64,000 nucleotides of DNA from Gnetum montanum (lineage: Eukaryota > Streptophyta > Gnetopsida > Gnetales > Gnetaceae). The notes under the pieces are model-generated. The model made no database searches and was not told the origin of the DNA. It was given only the letters and a program-made list of their open reading frames with translations. The DNA lies in NCBI GenBank assembly GCA_015680685.1, contig MNCI01008953.1, forward strand, positions 240,733-304,732, written 5' to 3'. Each line of letters opens with the position of its first letter. Positions within the stretch are counted from its first letter, which is position 1. Positions 20,440 to 33,410 of the stretch are shown piece by piece. The position numbers and the translations under genes are program-made.

Positions 20440-21180
20440 CTCCTATGGTGAATATCTTATAAGTAATTTCCATGTTATCCTATAATCCCATATAGCATCA
20501 TTTAGCTTAGTGCTCAAATCCTTTCTAAATCTACTAACCATCCTAGTTAATATTCTAGTGATTTCATGGTTAGTAACTTTGGCTAAACCATTGGCTTGGG
20601 GATAATATGGTGTTGTCAATTTATGGTTGACCCTAAGTTGTTGCATGAGCTTTTTAAAAGTAGCACTATGAAGTGAGTTCCATTATCAAAAATGAGCATG
20701 TGTGGCACTCTAAACTAATTCACCACATGTTTTTGGAAAACTTGGCAGTTGTCTTCGCTATATAATATTTTACTACTATCGCCCCTACCCGCTTGGTGTA
20801 GTAATCCACAGTCACAATTATATGTGTTTTCCCATTTGACATTGGTGTGATGGAACCCATAAAATTAATTCCCCATATATCAAATGGTTTTATCTAGTAC
20901 TATGATCCTTCATTTATGACCATAAATCCTTCATCCTTTTCGCATCTCTTAGAAGAATATGTGAAGTTGTGGACATCTCTAGATAAGGTAGGCTAGAAGT
21001 AGCCTACCATCATCAGTTTGAGTGCTATTCTACACCCTGCATAGTGGCCTCCACATGAACCTTCATGGGCATCTTGTAAGAGTTTCTATTGTTCACATTC
21101 TCACACATACCATCTGACTAATCCATCTACATAAATCTTGTATAGGTTTCCATTAATTTCCATGTATATTTTTCCTTTGT
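20440..21180 (-). pseudogene. Integrase remnant of element B
   Basis: The minus-strand frame at 20646-20443 reads LTTPYYPQANGLAKVTNHEI followed by TRILTRMV and WDYRITWK. The usual GQAEVTN is GLAKVTN, so the catalytic glutamate is lysine. Upstream (20690-21180) fragments of the core and zinc-binding region are visible but broken. Confidence 0.65.
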
Positions 21181-21349
21181 GAAGTAATTACTCTTTATGC
21201 CTCTTGCTTCATTGAACAGGAAGTTCTTGTGTTGTTAGGTAAGTCATATAACCATCCATCCATGACTTCCCCATTGTTTCTACAACCATCACTATTTTGG
21301 TAAACAAATTCTCATCAAGGAATCTATTGTATAAGGATTCTATATAGTC

Positions 21350-22620
21350 CTAGGAATCCCATTTGACCCTTGATAAATGATCAATAACAACATTTTTAAT
21401 GTCCTTTTTATCAATCATTATGATGTCAAATTCTTGAAAAATTATGAGCCATCTAATTCCTCTAGGATTAACCATTAGCTTCTTCATGAAAAAATAGATT
21501 GCACTATGATTGGTATGGACATAAATTTGGTATCCAATCACATAGTGTTGAAATTTCTCAAGTTCATACACCATAATCATAAGCTCCTTTTCTATTGTGG
21601 TGCAGTTTAGTTGTACCTAGGTGATGCCTCTGCTAGCACAGTGTATATAGTAGGGCCTCTTCTGATCATCTAACTACATCCATACTACACCAAGCACATT
21701 GTTGGAAGCATCTATCATAAAATGAAAAGGCTTGAACCGATTTAGAGCTTGAAGGATTAATGTCTCAATTAGTTTCTATTTCAAGGTTTCAAATGCCTTT
21801 TCATAAGCCTTTGTCCATTTGAAAGGTGCATCCTTCTTTGTAAGTTCTACTAACAGCTTTGCAATCTTGGAGAGATTTGCTATGAATCTCCAATAGTATC
21901 TTGTATGGCCTAGGAATGATCTAATATCTTTCACTATCCATGGCCTCTAACTAATTTTCTTTGTCAGGATCCACTTCTATTCTTTTCTAAGAAATTGATG
22001 TCCTAATATGATTCCATCCTAGACCATGAGATGGCTTTTTTTCCAATTAAGTTTGAGATTCATCTCTACACATTGCTTCAAAACCTTCTCTAATTGGTCT
22101 ATTGCTTGCTTAAAATCTAGCTTGTATGTGGAAAAATCATCCATGAAAACTTCAATACCATTTTCTATATGCTTTTGGAAGATATTGAGTATGAGTCTTT
22201 GGATTGTGGTGGATGTATTACAAAGACCAAATAGCATCTATTTGTAGGCAAACGTTCCTCATGGACTAGTGAACGTTGTTTTCTCCTGGTTCTTAGGTGA
22301 AATGTAAATCTAATTATATGCATTGTATTCATCCAAAAAATTGTAGTATTGTGTCCTACGATAGTATCTAGGACTTTGTCAACAAATAGTAAAGGGAAGT
22401 GATCTTTGAATGTGGTAGATTTCAACAATCAAAAATTAATACACACTTGCCACTTGCCCTTCTTCTTTAAAATGATTACTAAAGGATTGATAAATTCACT
22501 ATTTGCAATAGGATAGATGAATCTTTCCTTTAGTAATTTTTCCAACTCCTACTTAACTACTTCTTTCAATTTGGGATTAAGCCTTCTTTGGGGCTGGCAT
22601 TGTGGTTTCACCACTAGATT
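21350..22620 (-). pseudogene. Reverse transcriptase and RNase H remnants of element B
   Basis: The frame 22237-22019 reads MLFGLCNTSTTIQRLILNIF and then GIEVFMDDFSTY, the FMDD form of the RT active site, then LEKVLKQCVEMNLKLNWKKS. RNase H at 21580-21350 reads ELEKFQHYVIGYQIYVHTNH and KNVVIDHLSRV. Fragments between 22620 and 22240 correspond to the fingers. Stops and shifts are many. The lineage fits Athila-type elements. Confidence 0.75.
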
Positions 22621-22979
22621 GGTATATATCTAATTTTAACAAATTATTGGATCAATGTCTGTGATCTCATCATAAGACCATGCAAATGTTGTCAACCATT
22701 TATTGACAAATTCTAATAACTTCTTCTTCTTATCTACATTCAAGTTATCATTTATTATTACCGGCTTCTTGTTGTTTAAGAAAGCATACTCTAATGTTGC
22801 TAGTAGGGCCTTTAGTTCTAAAAATTTTGGCTCTATAGCATCTGGGATCTTTAATTGTCCCCAATTTGTTTCTTCTTTCTAATCTTCATGTAAATAGGGG
22901 TGTCTTTTCCTTAAGTACTCTAGTCTATTTGTTTCTACTACATAGGCACTTATGATTTGATTCACTGGTTTGATGTATT

Positions 22980-23560
22980 TATTTGATTCTATTTTTACAT
23001 TTGTAACTAGCCATTGGGTGCCTTCCTATTGAGTGGCTGCCATATACAAACATTTTTGCATACACATTTCCTCTATACATCTCTTGCATGCTTTAGTATT
23101 TTTCTATTGAACTACCCATATCCTTTGCACATAGTTGCACCCATTATCATTGTAGACGATACATGGAACTCTACACCTTTAAAAATTCCTACTTTGTCTT
23201 CCTTGGAAATTTCCAAGGATAAATTTTAAATACTAAGCTTAGCATTAACAATGCTAAGCCAAGCTCTTTCTAGTATGATTAAGAACTCTCCCTTGTTTTT
23301 ACCTAAATGGATAACCAAAAAATTAGTAGGGTAAGACCAACTACTAATGGTAGTCATCACATCATCCACTTTTCTTAGTGGAATTGTGATCAATTGGTCT
23401 ACAAGCTCTAGCTATATATTACTCATCTTCAATGATGGTAGATTCCAAGCCTAATACATATCTTGAGAGATCAGGTTCATCCCTAACCTAGAATCTAGTA
23501 GAGCCTTCCATGGTTTTTGTCCTACTACTTGAAGATATACCAAGGGACTCCCTAAATTTG
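22980..23560 (-). pseudogene. Aspartic protease remnant of element B
   Basis: The minus strand gives, with stops, ALLDSRLGMNLISQDMY and later a VIHLGKNKGEFLIILERAWL segment in the place of the usual ILGRPWL. The order relative to gag and RT supports the call. The active site is DSR rather than DSG or DTG. Confidence 0.55.
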
Positions 23561-23999
23561 TTCATTTCTCTAGAAGTGCTCCTACCTTAATCCAATGGGT
23601 AATGATTTGTGTTAACATGATAGTAGTGATATTTGCATTAGCTGATGATGGAAGCTTGTGACTTGTAGGAGGACTGGATGTGAATGAAGTAGAAGTAGAT
23701 GTAATCCTCATCCATTGAACCTTTTCTAGGCTCGTTCAAAAGAATGGTCATTTCCTTGATTTTGGTTCATGTGTGATCACTTTTTCCTACATATTAACTA
23801 CCCTAGTTGCACTTTTTTGTTGTAGTTGAGATGGTAGTTCCCCTTATATTATAGGAGGTGGAACTAGTGGTAAAGGACTGGAATGTTGATTTGAGGAACC
23901 AGCTACTTGTAGATGCATGTATGAGTTTGAGTTTTTCCTTGGTGGTGTTAGTCTAAGATATTTGACTAAATAATATTGTGAAGCTTGAATAGCTACATT

Positions 24000-26100
24000 T
24001 CTTGGAGAGATTGGGTGTTACACATAGTATCCATATGGGTTTGGTTACCGATATGAATACTGTTGGTGTGGTGGTGGCATGGCTCATGATTGGGTTGTTG
24101 CCACTACTAATGATACTAGTCTTGTGGCTATGGGTAGGCTCCACTAGGATAGTACTTGGGTTGGAAGGCTATCCTATAGCTACCTTGAGGTTAAGATAAC
24201 CGTTTGGACATCTATTTCTTGAGAAATTTGGGATTAAGTGTATATGCCCCTATTTCTTGTAATTTTTCCATTATGGGATAACATCATTTGGGATGTTCAT
24301 ATTAGCATAAGGCACATCCTTCCTCCTTTTTAGAGCTTGTTTCTAAACATTCAACCACAAAGACTACTTTTCCTTTCTACCCAAAGTCTCTATTCTTGTT
24401 GTTATCTTTGCCTTTACTAAAGGCTTTCTTAGATCATTCCTCCATAATCTTTAAGATTGTTGTAAACTTCTCATCAACCAAATCCCACATCTTTTCTACC
24501 TTGTCTACTATGTCGATAACAAATTTCTAAATAGGTAGTGTTTTCTTCTAAAGCACCTAGTCCAAGGTCTCTTCTTCTTATAGGTCATGAACTCTTACAT
24601 CCCTTTTTTAGATGGATGGATCTCTATTGTATTCCTTTACTTATTCTCTTTTTTTTTTAATTCACCCTCCTCCTTTGCCACTTGATCAATTAATCTTTGT
24701 ATCTGATGGGCAGAAATTTTGGATAATTAGCCTTAGGCATAAACCCCAAGGGTCTGTCTAGTCTTATTTTGAAGCCCATCAAAAATATGCCTCAATTGCT
24801 CTCATTGAGAAAATATATGGCCTAGGCAACTATGCAACAGTGAATAATATTAGCCCATTTCCACATCAAGAGATTTATGAGTCCCTTGCTTCCATCCTTG
24901 GATATATTTTCATAGATTAGATGCCTAGGAATAAGTTGATATTTGTCGTTGAAAAGTTCCAACATGGTACACCATCTCCTAATTGATTCTAATTTAAGTG
25001 ATCTATATTATCTTTCAACTTCTTTCAAAAGTATCCTTAGGAACAACTTCATTTTCTACTAATCACTTTTTATGTTTTGCAAGGCATAGGCATCATGGAA
25101 TGCTTGAAGGTGGTGTTGAAGATTAGCATTGTAATCAACCTCAAAGCTAGGCATGTTATTCATGTCTAGAGACTTTATAAGGTTGTTCCTTACATGCCTA
25201 GTTAGTATATAGACAACTTCTCGAATATGGATCATACTACAGGTTGCCAATAGGAGTTCATCATCATGATTAGGTTTGTGAGCTTTATTGTAGTGGTGCC
25301 TCCTTCGGTGTTCATACCTCTCTCAATCCTCTCTTTTATCCCTATACCTTCCTAGTTCATGGACTTCATCCTCTTTTTTAGAGTATCTTGGGTGATGTTT
25401 ATAATGATCATGAGTTCTTCATTCTTTCTTGTCATGGTCTTAGTACCTCTGTCTCCTCCTATCAGAGTCCACTAATGATCATGAGGATGAAGATGGGATA
25501 GTAGGAGAATAATGTCAACTTGTCCTCCTTCTGTGACTCTAATATTCCTCTTTGAGGGATTCAGCAAAAGCTCTTAGCCTTAATTCTTTCTTATACTTAG
25601 ATTCTATTACCTCCCTTATAGGTGTCTCTGCTAGGATAAAATCTATTAAACTTCAACAGGTTCCTTAAGTTAGATGATAGACATTTAGGAAGGATCCTCA
25701 TGATTCTAGTGAATTTTTTCTACAATAAATGCATCACCATTGAGTACTTCTAGGACAACTGGAGAGCTAACCTACTTTCCTTTGTTATGTACATGTTTAA
25801 TCTCTATAGCAGCATCTCTCTTCACTTGCACCTTTATGGATTGGTAGGATCTTGTCATGTGTTTGGTCACATAGTACCCTTCTTGTACATGGTTTATATT
25901 CATCCCCCTTAAGGCTATTTGAAGCATGATAAGTGTTGAATTTTATAGAGGCATAACTATGTTGTCATGTATGTCTTTCCACCTCATTTTCCTATCTTGA
26001 TGAAAGATGGAAGTGAAGTCTAGATAGTAAAGATCATTGTGAACATATGATATTCTTTTTTGCATGGGCATACCCTAGTCTTCTTCATCACTGGTTCTAT
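24000..26100 (-). pseudogene. gag remnant of element B
   Basis: The frame 25250-25059 reads SLDMNNMPSFEVDYNANLQH followed by HLQAFHDAYALQN. It matches the gag of element A (LDLNNFPNFSGGYDLDPYQH then LQAFYDACTWNN). Downstream to about 24000 only scattered coding pieces remain, including a histidine- and cysteine-containing region near 24250-24350. Confidence 0.65.
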
Positions 26101-26278
26101 CATTGCCCTATTTCAGTTCTTTGGTAGCTGATGATTTGTGTTTAAGTGAAGCAATGTTGAAATTGTGACGCTTTCTTATGCATGTGTGTTTAAATTTGTT
26201 AAGGGTTATGTGATTTAGCTTTTTAATTTTGAATACAATGAACTTTGTGAAATTGACTACTCAACACACATTGACTAT

Positions 26279-26296
26279 CCCTCACAATGGCACCAA
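26279..26296 (-). other. Primer-binding site of element B
   Basis: The minus strand reads TTGGTGCCATTGTGAGGG right after the LTR end CTCATCA. It is a mutated form of the TTGGCGCCGTTGCCGGGG site used by Athila-type elements and compares with TTGGCGTCGTTGCTAGGG in element A. Confidence 0.7.
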
Positions 26297-27126
26297 TGAT
26301 GAGCTATGGAGCAATCCAACACCCAACCATACAAGTTACAAGTGTTCACATGCAACCCAATTACAATCCATGGATGGTCAATGTTGATATGCTAGTAATT
26401 GAGTTAAGCTCACAAACACTATCTTCCCACTTAAGCTAGTGATGTCTAAATGTATGGTTTAGCTTGCAGTGATGCATATGATAGTTGATATTAATTAGCC
26501 CTTATGGCTCCTAAGTGTAAGCATTGTGGCAGTAGAATTGAACACTAAGTCTAACTAATAATAGGAATGCAAGTCTACTCTAGCCTAGTGTGATGGATAA
26601 TCATTCCTGATCTACTGCACATGTCTTGGGCTTATGTAATAACAACTAGGATTACCAAGTATCATGTTATTAGGAGAACCATGCAATAATACCACTGGGA
26701 TTACAAAATAATCACACTTAATGCTCGAAATCAATCGTATCCATTCCACTTACTATTAACAAGTGAAAATAAAGTGCTTTGGAAATTAAAGCGTTATACT
26801 AGTAAAATAGTAAACATTACACTAAGTGAAAATAGTAAACTAGGAGAATGCTACAATAGTGGGAAATAGCTTGATCTTTATTTCCATTCACAACTTATGC
26901 CCAAGTACAAATTTCTCGAACAAATATTTCATTCACTATGACACACCACATTGTGAGCATTCACATTTCTAATTGTTAAGTTTAAATTTAAGAAATGAAC
27001 CTGCAAGAGTCTAGTTACTAAGAAAATGAAAGTTATGTGGATTGTGTGCCCAAGAGTCATATTTATAGGGCTACACACATCCCAATACATCGTATTAATG
27101 ATGACATATCATGGAAACCAACATCA
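26297..27126 (-). repeat. 5' LTR of element B (about 830 bp)
   Basis: On the minus strand it starts TGATGTTGG and ends GTATGGTTGGGTGTTGG...GCTCATCA. Its 3' end resembles the LTR end of element A (GTATGGTTGAGTGTAGGG...ACTCATCA). The outer boundary at 27126 is inferred from TG...CA and alignment of the start with the A LTR. Confidence 0.65.
27060..27067 (-). promoter_or_regulatory. TATA box in 5' LTR of element B
   Basis: The minus strand reads CCCTATAAATATG about 60 bp inside the LTR start, corresponding to CTATAAATAAG in the element A LTRs. Confidence 0.6.
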
Positions 27127-27288
27127 GATAAACGACATTGTTGCTACAATGTCATTTTCACAAAAAAAAATTGACTCTATTAACAATTAATCCATATAAA
27201 ATTATTGTAAGGAAAATATAACAAGTCATCTTTCATATAAAATAATAATTAAAAAATTATATCAAGGCACACTTTATTTACATCACTA

Positions 27289-29270
27289 AAATGGCTTCTT
27301 CTCACAAGAATGAATCATTGCCCCATATTGATAACCTCAATTAGCAATATGATAAGACCAAAAGGAATACCGGTGAGAAATCTCAATAGTTGAAAGTCAT
27401 CTATGCATATCCAAATTTCTATGAACTATATTTTACCATCATTCTTCATCTTGATAAATAGTTATGCTAGAGGAATATGGAGGGTAATATTTTGTTACCT
27501 CCCAATCAATCTGCATCCATCATGCTCATGGCCAATCTCATAAAGCTAGGAATTGAATCATTAGATGCAAATTATGAGCTAACAAACCATACCTCTAGAG
27601 ACTATCAACCCTTATACATCTAGCTTAGAAAGGATTAGCACATGGAGGCATGCCATGAAGCCTCCAAGGGTAAGAGGATCATGACACCATTATTTCTACA
27701 TTCACAAAAAGTGGATCCTAATTTCTTCTCAAGGCTATCTCAATATATTGATTCTCCTCCTTTCATTAAGAATGACACACTTCATTAACAGTTGTAATCA
27801 ACCTTAGTAAATAACCAAGGTAAGAAAAGGATAGAGTCCAAAGGACATCACAACAAAGATCTTCTAGTCATTCATCTAAGGAAAAGTAGAAAGAATAAGT
27901 TAAGGACCATGGGAGAAAGACCAATAGGCACTACTCTCCTAGTCCTCCACCTTCACCATCCTCCTCCTCATCAAACTTTGATAGGAGGAGCCATGGCTGA
28001 GATAGAAGAAGGAGTGATTGGGATCAAGATGGAGATGATCAAAAGTTTCATCATGATGATGTGAATTGGAAGCATAGGCAACCACAAAAGAAAGAGGATC
28101 ATCATCAGGAATGAAGGCACAGTAGGTCAGATCATAAGAGACATGGTCATGATAAGGCCACCTAAATGCAATGACTATGATGAACCATTACTGGCTATGA
28201 GAAATATGCTCAATATTTTAGAAGAAATTTGAATTTTCACCAGGCATCAAAGGGATAGTATAATTAAATGACTTAATATTAACAATATCCCTAAATTTGA
28301 AGGAAGTTATAATCTTGATCATCAGCATCATTTATAAGACTTGCATGATGCTTGTGCCTTACAAGAACATCGAGAATGAGTGGAAAAAGCTTAAATTATT
28401 CCTTAGGATACTCATCAAAGAAGCTAAAAGTTGTTACCCATTCTTGAAGCTATAATCCATTCATAGATGAAGTACAATGCTAGAGATGTTCAATGATAAA
28501 TACCAAATGTACTCTTGAGTGTTCATCCTGAGGAAAAAAATCCTAGGATGGAAATAACGTAATCATGAATCCTTAGATGTAGCCTTGGGTAGGTACTACT
28601 TCCTCTTACACTGATTCCTAAGCCATGGATTTTCTCAAAGGGAGTAGCTTCACCACATAGTAGATGGACTTCAAAATAAAACCAGAGAAACTCTTAGGAT
28701 ATATGCCCAAGGAAGACTTTTAAAAATGAGATTTCATCAAATCCAAAGGCCATGTAAATAGATGGGAAAGAAAGAATAAGAGATGAAAAATGAGAAAGTG
28801 TAGAAGACTATAATAGGAACTCTTCCACCTACAAAAGAGAGGTTCATTTTAGTGATTCAAAGGATGAAGCACCACTAGATGAAGTGTTGCAAAGGAAAAC
28901 CTTGCCAATTAAAAAATCTATTACTAAAATATCAACTAAGGTGAATAAAATGTGGGACTCCTTAAATGAGGTAGTCCAAACTGCTATCAACATTATGGAG
29001 GAAAATATGGAGCATGAAAATAGAGATAGAGACTAAAGAAGAAGGAATGATACATGCAAGGATTACTATAAGCAAAAAGGTAAGGTTGTAGCAATTGATG
29101 AGGTTGTAGATTCAAAATTAGATAATGAAAAATGTGATATTTGTCAATATGAACATCCCAAGGGAGGTTATCCTACAATGTCACATCTATAAGAATCTGG
29201 AGTATACAAGTTAAATCCAAAATTAACAACAAAGCAACCACCTAGGAGATTCCGTTATCCATAAGGTAAT
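27289..29270 (+). pseudogene. gag remnant of element C
   Basis: It begins at ATGGCTTCTTCTCAC (MASSHKNESLPHID) and can be followed through stops. At about 28290-28370 it reads KFEGSYNLDHQHHL and LHDACALQE, matching A (FSGGYDLDPYQHLQAFYDAC). At about 29125-29180 CDICQYEHPKGGYP is a zinc-knuckle remnant matching CNICKYDHPKGQCP in A, with the last cysteine lost. A proline- and tyrosine-rich tail follows (29280-29700). Confidence 0.65.
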
Positions 29271-29879
29271 TATAAATAATAGTTCCACATAACATAGCAT
29301 TACCCAAGTGGAGCACCACCTTAACCTCAAAAGTATCATTAATAATGAAAAAAATCACAATCATGGGTGATGTCACCATCATGGCAACAATATTCTTACC
29401 AAAATCCAAACCTTTATGGATATTATATCTACTAAACTATATCTCCTCATGGCTCTATGAGCCATAGTCCTTTCTCTCATCATTACTATCCTCCAAAATA
29501 TCATAGAACAATCACTCTACAAACTGAGTTTCCTTTTAGCTATCCTTCTCTATATCTACAAACTCATCTTGGATCCTTGAATACTACTCCCTTGTCACCT
29601 ACATCACCTATGGAAGGGAAAATTCCACTACAACCCCAACAAAGAAATGCAATGATGGTAGTGAACTTATATCTAGATGACCATGTGTGTGGTTCTAAAC
29701 ATAAGCCTCAGAAATAGGACCTTTTTAAATTAAATAGTCCACAAAAACCCTCACAAACATCTATGGCTCTTGACCCTACTTTAACTACTTTCAAGATTAC
29801 CATCAAGCCACCTTCAAATCAAAAGTCCTCAAATGTTCATACTATCATGTTAACTCATGCGGTAATAGATTGGATGAAG

Positions 29880-30300
29880 ATGGGACATCTTTCCAAGAAA
29901 TGATTTGATCCTAAGAGTTCCCTAATGTATTTGTAGATTGCAAGAAATTATCCATGCAAGGCTCTACTAAATGTAGGTTCCAATGTGAACTTAATTTCTA
30001 GAGAGGTATTTAAGACCTAGAACCTATCTCCACTCAAGAAATGTAATATCAAGTTGGAGCTTACAAATTAATCCATCATTGTTCCTTTGGAATTGGTGGA
30101 AGCTATTGTGACCACCATTTATGGTTGGTTATATCTAGTAAATTTCCTAGTGATCCACATAGATAATTGTAAAGGGGACTTCCCTATTATCATGGGAAGG
30201 ACTTGGCTTAGTAAAATTGATGCTAATATGGGGATTAGATACCTTTCCTTGGAAATATTTAAGGAAAATAAATTTAGAAAACTAGAAAAGAAGTGAGTTT
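29880..30300 (+). pseudogene. Aspartic protease remnant of element C
   Basis: At about 29960 the strand reads ALLNVGSNVNLISREVFK, with N for the catalytic D. At 30087-30296 an open stretch ends VIHIDNCKGDFPIIMGRTWL followed by SKIDANMGIRYLSLEIF, where IIMGRTWL stands for the conserved ILGRPWL. Protease activity is not expected. Confidence 0.65.
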
Positions 30301-30879
30301 CATGCATCACATACAGTGACACATGGTGCCATTATGTGCAAAGGATATGGGCTATGAAGAGTACATCCATCACAACATGCAATAAGTATGTTGAGACAAC
30401 AAATATTCAATGATGCCTCTATGCAATAGCCATAAAACAAGAAATTATCCAATGGCTGACAATAGATAGTAAATCTAAATCAAAAATATGTACAAAGTCA
30501 GTGAAGCTCCTCACAAGTGCTTATGTAGATAACATGGTTGGAATGAAATAGATTCATGACCAATTCTCCTACAAAAATGCAAAAATTGATTGGGGAAAGT
30601 TATAAATCCCTAATCATTTTATGCAAGAGCCCCTTGAACTCAAGGTTTTACTAGCAACACTAGAATATACCTTTCTTGATAATGGCAAGTATCAATGTCA
30701 GTCTTACCAAAGAGCATAAAAAGTAGCTATTAAAATTTGTAAATAAATGGCCAACAACCTTTACCTAGTCATATAATGAGTTAATAGGGATAGATACATG
30801 GATATGCTATCATTAGATCTATATAGACTCCTCCATCAAACCAAGGAGGTAGCCATAGAGGAGATTGAATCCAAAGCTT

Positions 30880-32040
30880 AAGAAAGTTATCAAAGATGAA
30901 GTGGAACAATTTCTTAAGGTAAGATTCATCTATCCTATAGTAGATAATGAATGGGTAAGTCCACTTATGATAGTACCAAAGAAATAAGGAAAATGAAGAG
31001 TCTATATAGGCTTCAAGCTACTGAATATAACAACATTTAAAGATCATTTTTCATTGTCATTTGTGAACCATATGTTGGATAAAACTGTAAGGCATAACTA
31101 CTATAGCATTATGGATGGTTAAAGTGGTTATAACTAAATTCATATAGCACCAAAAGACCAAGCCAAGACAACCTTCATAAGTTCCTAAGGGACTTTTGCA
31201 TATAAGAAGATGCCCTTTGGCCTTTGTAATGAGCCTACAACTTTCCAATGTCTAGTACTAAGCATATTATGGATGACTTCTCCACCTATGATACCAACTT
31301 TGAATAAGCCTTGGACTATTTGGAGTATGTGTTGAAGTGAGGAGTGGAGACAAAATTACAACTCAATTGGTAGAAAATCCATTTGATGATCCAACAGGGT
31401 ATTGTCTTGGAGCACTAGAGTTTAGGAAAAGGAATTGAGGTAGACCCAAAGAAAGTACAAGTCATCCAAGAAATTACTAGGTAACCTCAAATTGTAAAAT
31501 ATATGAGGTCATTCTTTGGTAATATTGGTTACTATAGATACTTCATAGAGAATTCCTCAAAAATTGCCAAACCATTGGTGGAGCTTACAAAGAAAGATGC
31601 ACCTCTCAAATGGACCAAGGAATGTGAAAAAGCATTATAGTAATTGAAATAAAAGCTCTGAGAAACTCTAATTCTACATGTCCCAAGTTGGTCCAAGTCA
31701 TTCCACATAATGACAAATGCTTCTAACTATGCATTGGAAGTGGTTCTAACAAAATTGGATGATCATAAATGTCCATACTACATCCATTATGCAAGCACAC
31801 ATCACCATTGAGAAGGAACTGATGACAGTGATGTATGCCTTGAAAAAATTTAGGCACTATGTGTTTGGATATCAAATGTTTGTGCACATTGACCACACTA
31901 TCATCTATTTCATGATTAACAAGCCAACAGTTAGCCCCCATGTCATATGATGACTAGTGATTTTACTAGAGTTAACCTTACCATGGTGGAAAGAAAAGGA
32001 ACCAAGAATGTAGTTATCGATCATTTATCTTAGTTATGAT
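30880..32040 (+). pseudogene. Reverse transcriptase and RNase H remnants of element C
   Basis: Pieces of the palm are visible at 31240-31300 (HIMDDFSTYDTNFE, the xMDD site), followed by VETKLQLNW and GIEVDPKKVQVIQEIT. At 31500-31640 the strand reads MRSFFGNIGYYRYFIENSSK, then PLVELTKKDAPLKWTKECEK. RNase H at 31795-31950 reads ITIEKELMTVMYALKKFRHY and VFGYQMFVHIDHT. Numerous stops are present. Confidence 0.75.
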
Positions 32041-32199
32041 GGGACAACAAAGAGGATGAGGAAACTTTATCTGATCAATTTTTAAATGAACTCCTCTTTG
32101 CTAAATCCATCGTAGTTCAATAGCCAAGGATTATCAATGGTATGATGAGTTCCTCTATCTTCTCACTCAAAAATATTTAGCAGAATGGAAAAATAAGAA

Positions 32200-33410
32200 G
32201 AAATAAAAGTTTCTTCACCAAGTTAAACATTGCATGGAAATCAAAGGTAGCCTTTACAAGATTTATGCCAATGGCTGGGTTTGATGGTGTGTTCCTGATG
32301 TTGATCAATGTACATCCTCCAAGATGCTGATAAGGGTCCTTCTAGGAGTCACTATGTAGGAAGGAGGATGGCTACAATGATCCTCATGGTAGGATACTTT
32401 TAGCCAATGATCTTTAAGGGTGCTCACCATTTCTCCTATTCATACAAGCAATGTTAACAAGATAGAGAAATAATTGTATGTATGGAAGGGCTCCAACAAT
32501 GATTTAACCATTGGATTCTTTTTGCCTTTGGGGAATTGACTTCATGAAACCCATCACTCCCATGTCAAATGGGAAGGCTTTCATCATTATTGTTGTTAAC
32601 TACTACACAAAATGGGTTGAAGTTGCAACCATATCTAACTATACATCTACAACTATAGCTCAATTTGAATAGCTATAGGTGGTAAATAGGTTTGGTGTGC
32701 CTAGAGCACTCATTTCAAATAACGGAACAAACTTTAAATGGTCTACTTTTAAAAAATTAATGCAACACTTGGAGGTGCAACAAAACTTACAACCCCCAAT
32801 TACCCCTAAGCTAACAATCAATCTAAAATTACCAATAGGGAAATTACTAGGATTCTAATATGAACTATCAATGGATATAGGAAGGATTGGAGTACAAAAC
32901 TTAACAATGCTCTTTAGGCATATCATTCAAACTGGAAGCTTCATATAGGTTACTCTCCCTATGAGTTAATGTATGAAAAGTTACCAAAACTTTCAATTCA
33001 GGATGAATTTTGTACACTCACAACTACCTATGAACTTGACATAGAAATTAATTTAGCCCAAAAAAAATATTTGATGACATTGAATGTGCTTGATGAGAAC
33101 AAAAAAATAGCCCTGATGATGAATAAAGTGCATAGGGCACACCACAAACAACGTCATGATATGCCAATAAGACAAGTTCAATTCCAACTCGGTAATAAGG
33201 TTCTTTATTGGAATCCCATGCATATATCATAATGCACTAAGTTTCAAACAGTATGGAATGGACCTTACATCATCCATTCAACTTTTTCTTCTAGGACCAT
33301 GATAATTTACCATCCATCAAGCCCTCAAAAATTTTTGTTAGTCAACATTCAACAAGTTAAGCCATTCTTGGAACCACAAGTAATAAGCAACATTGACACC
33401 TCTACGTAGA
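32200..33410 (+). pseudogene. Integrase remnant of element C
   Basis: Fragments run from a zinc-binding part at 32240-32460, through FHHYCC/KMG (about 32570-32620), to LTTPNYPxANNQSKITNREI (about 32790-32850), where the usual GQAE is lost. The C-terminal frame 32969-33232 reads MYEKLPKLSIQDEF and HHKQRHDMPIRQVQFQLGNK, a typical integrase tail. It is not functional. Confidence 0.7.

Larger units (their letters stand above)
19487..27126 (-). mobile_element. Element B: Athila-like Ty3/gypsy element, 5' LTR to post-integrase spacer
   Basis: Read on the minus strand: 5' LTR (27126-26297), primer site (26296-26279), gag, protease, RT, RNase H, integrase, spacer (20440-19487), then insertion E, then the 3' ORF at 2346-1. 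The sequence is AT-rich and heavily mutated, with coding recognisable only in fragments. Gag and the 3' ORF match elements A and C in this window. Its outer end abuts element C at 27127 in the opposite orientation. Confidence 0.82.
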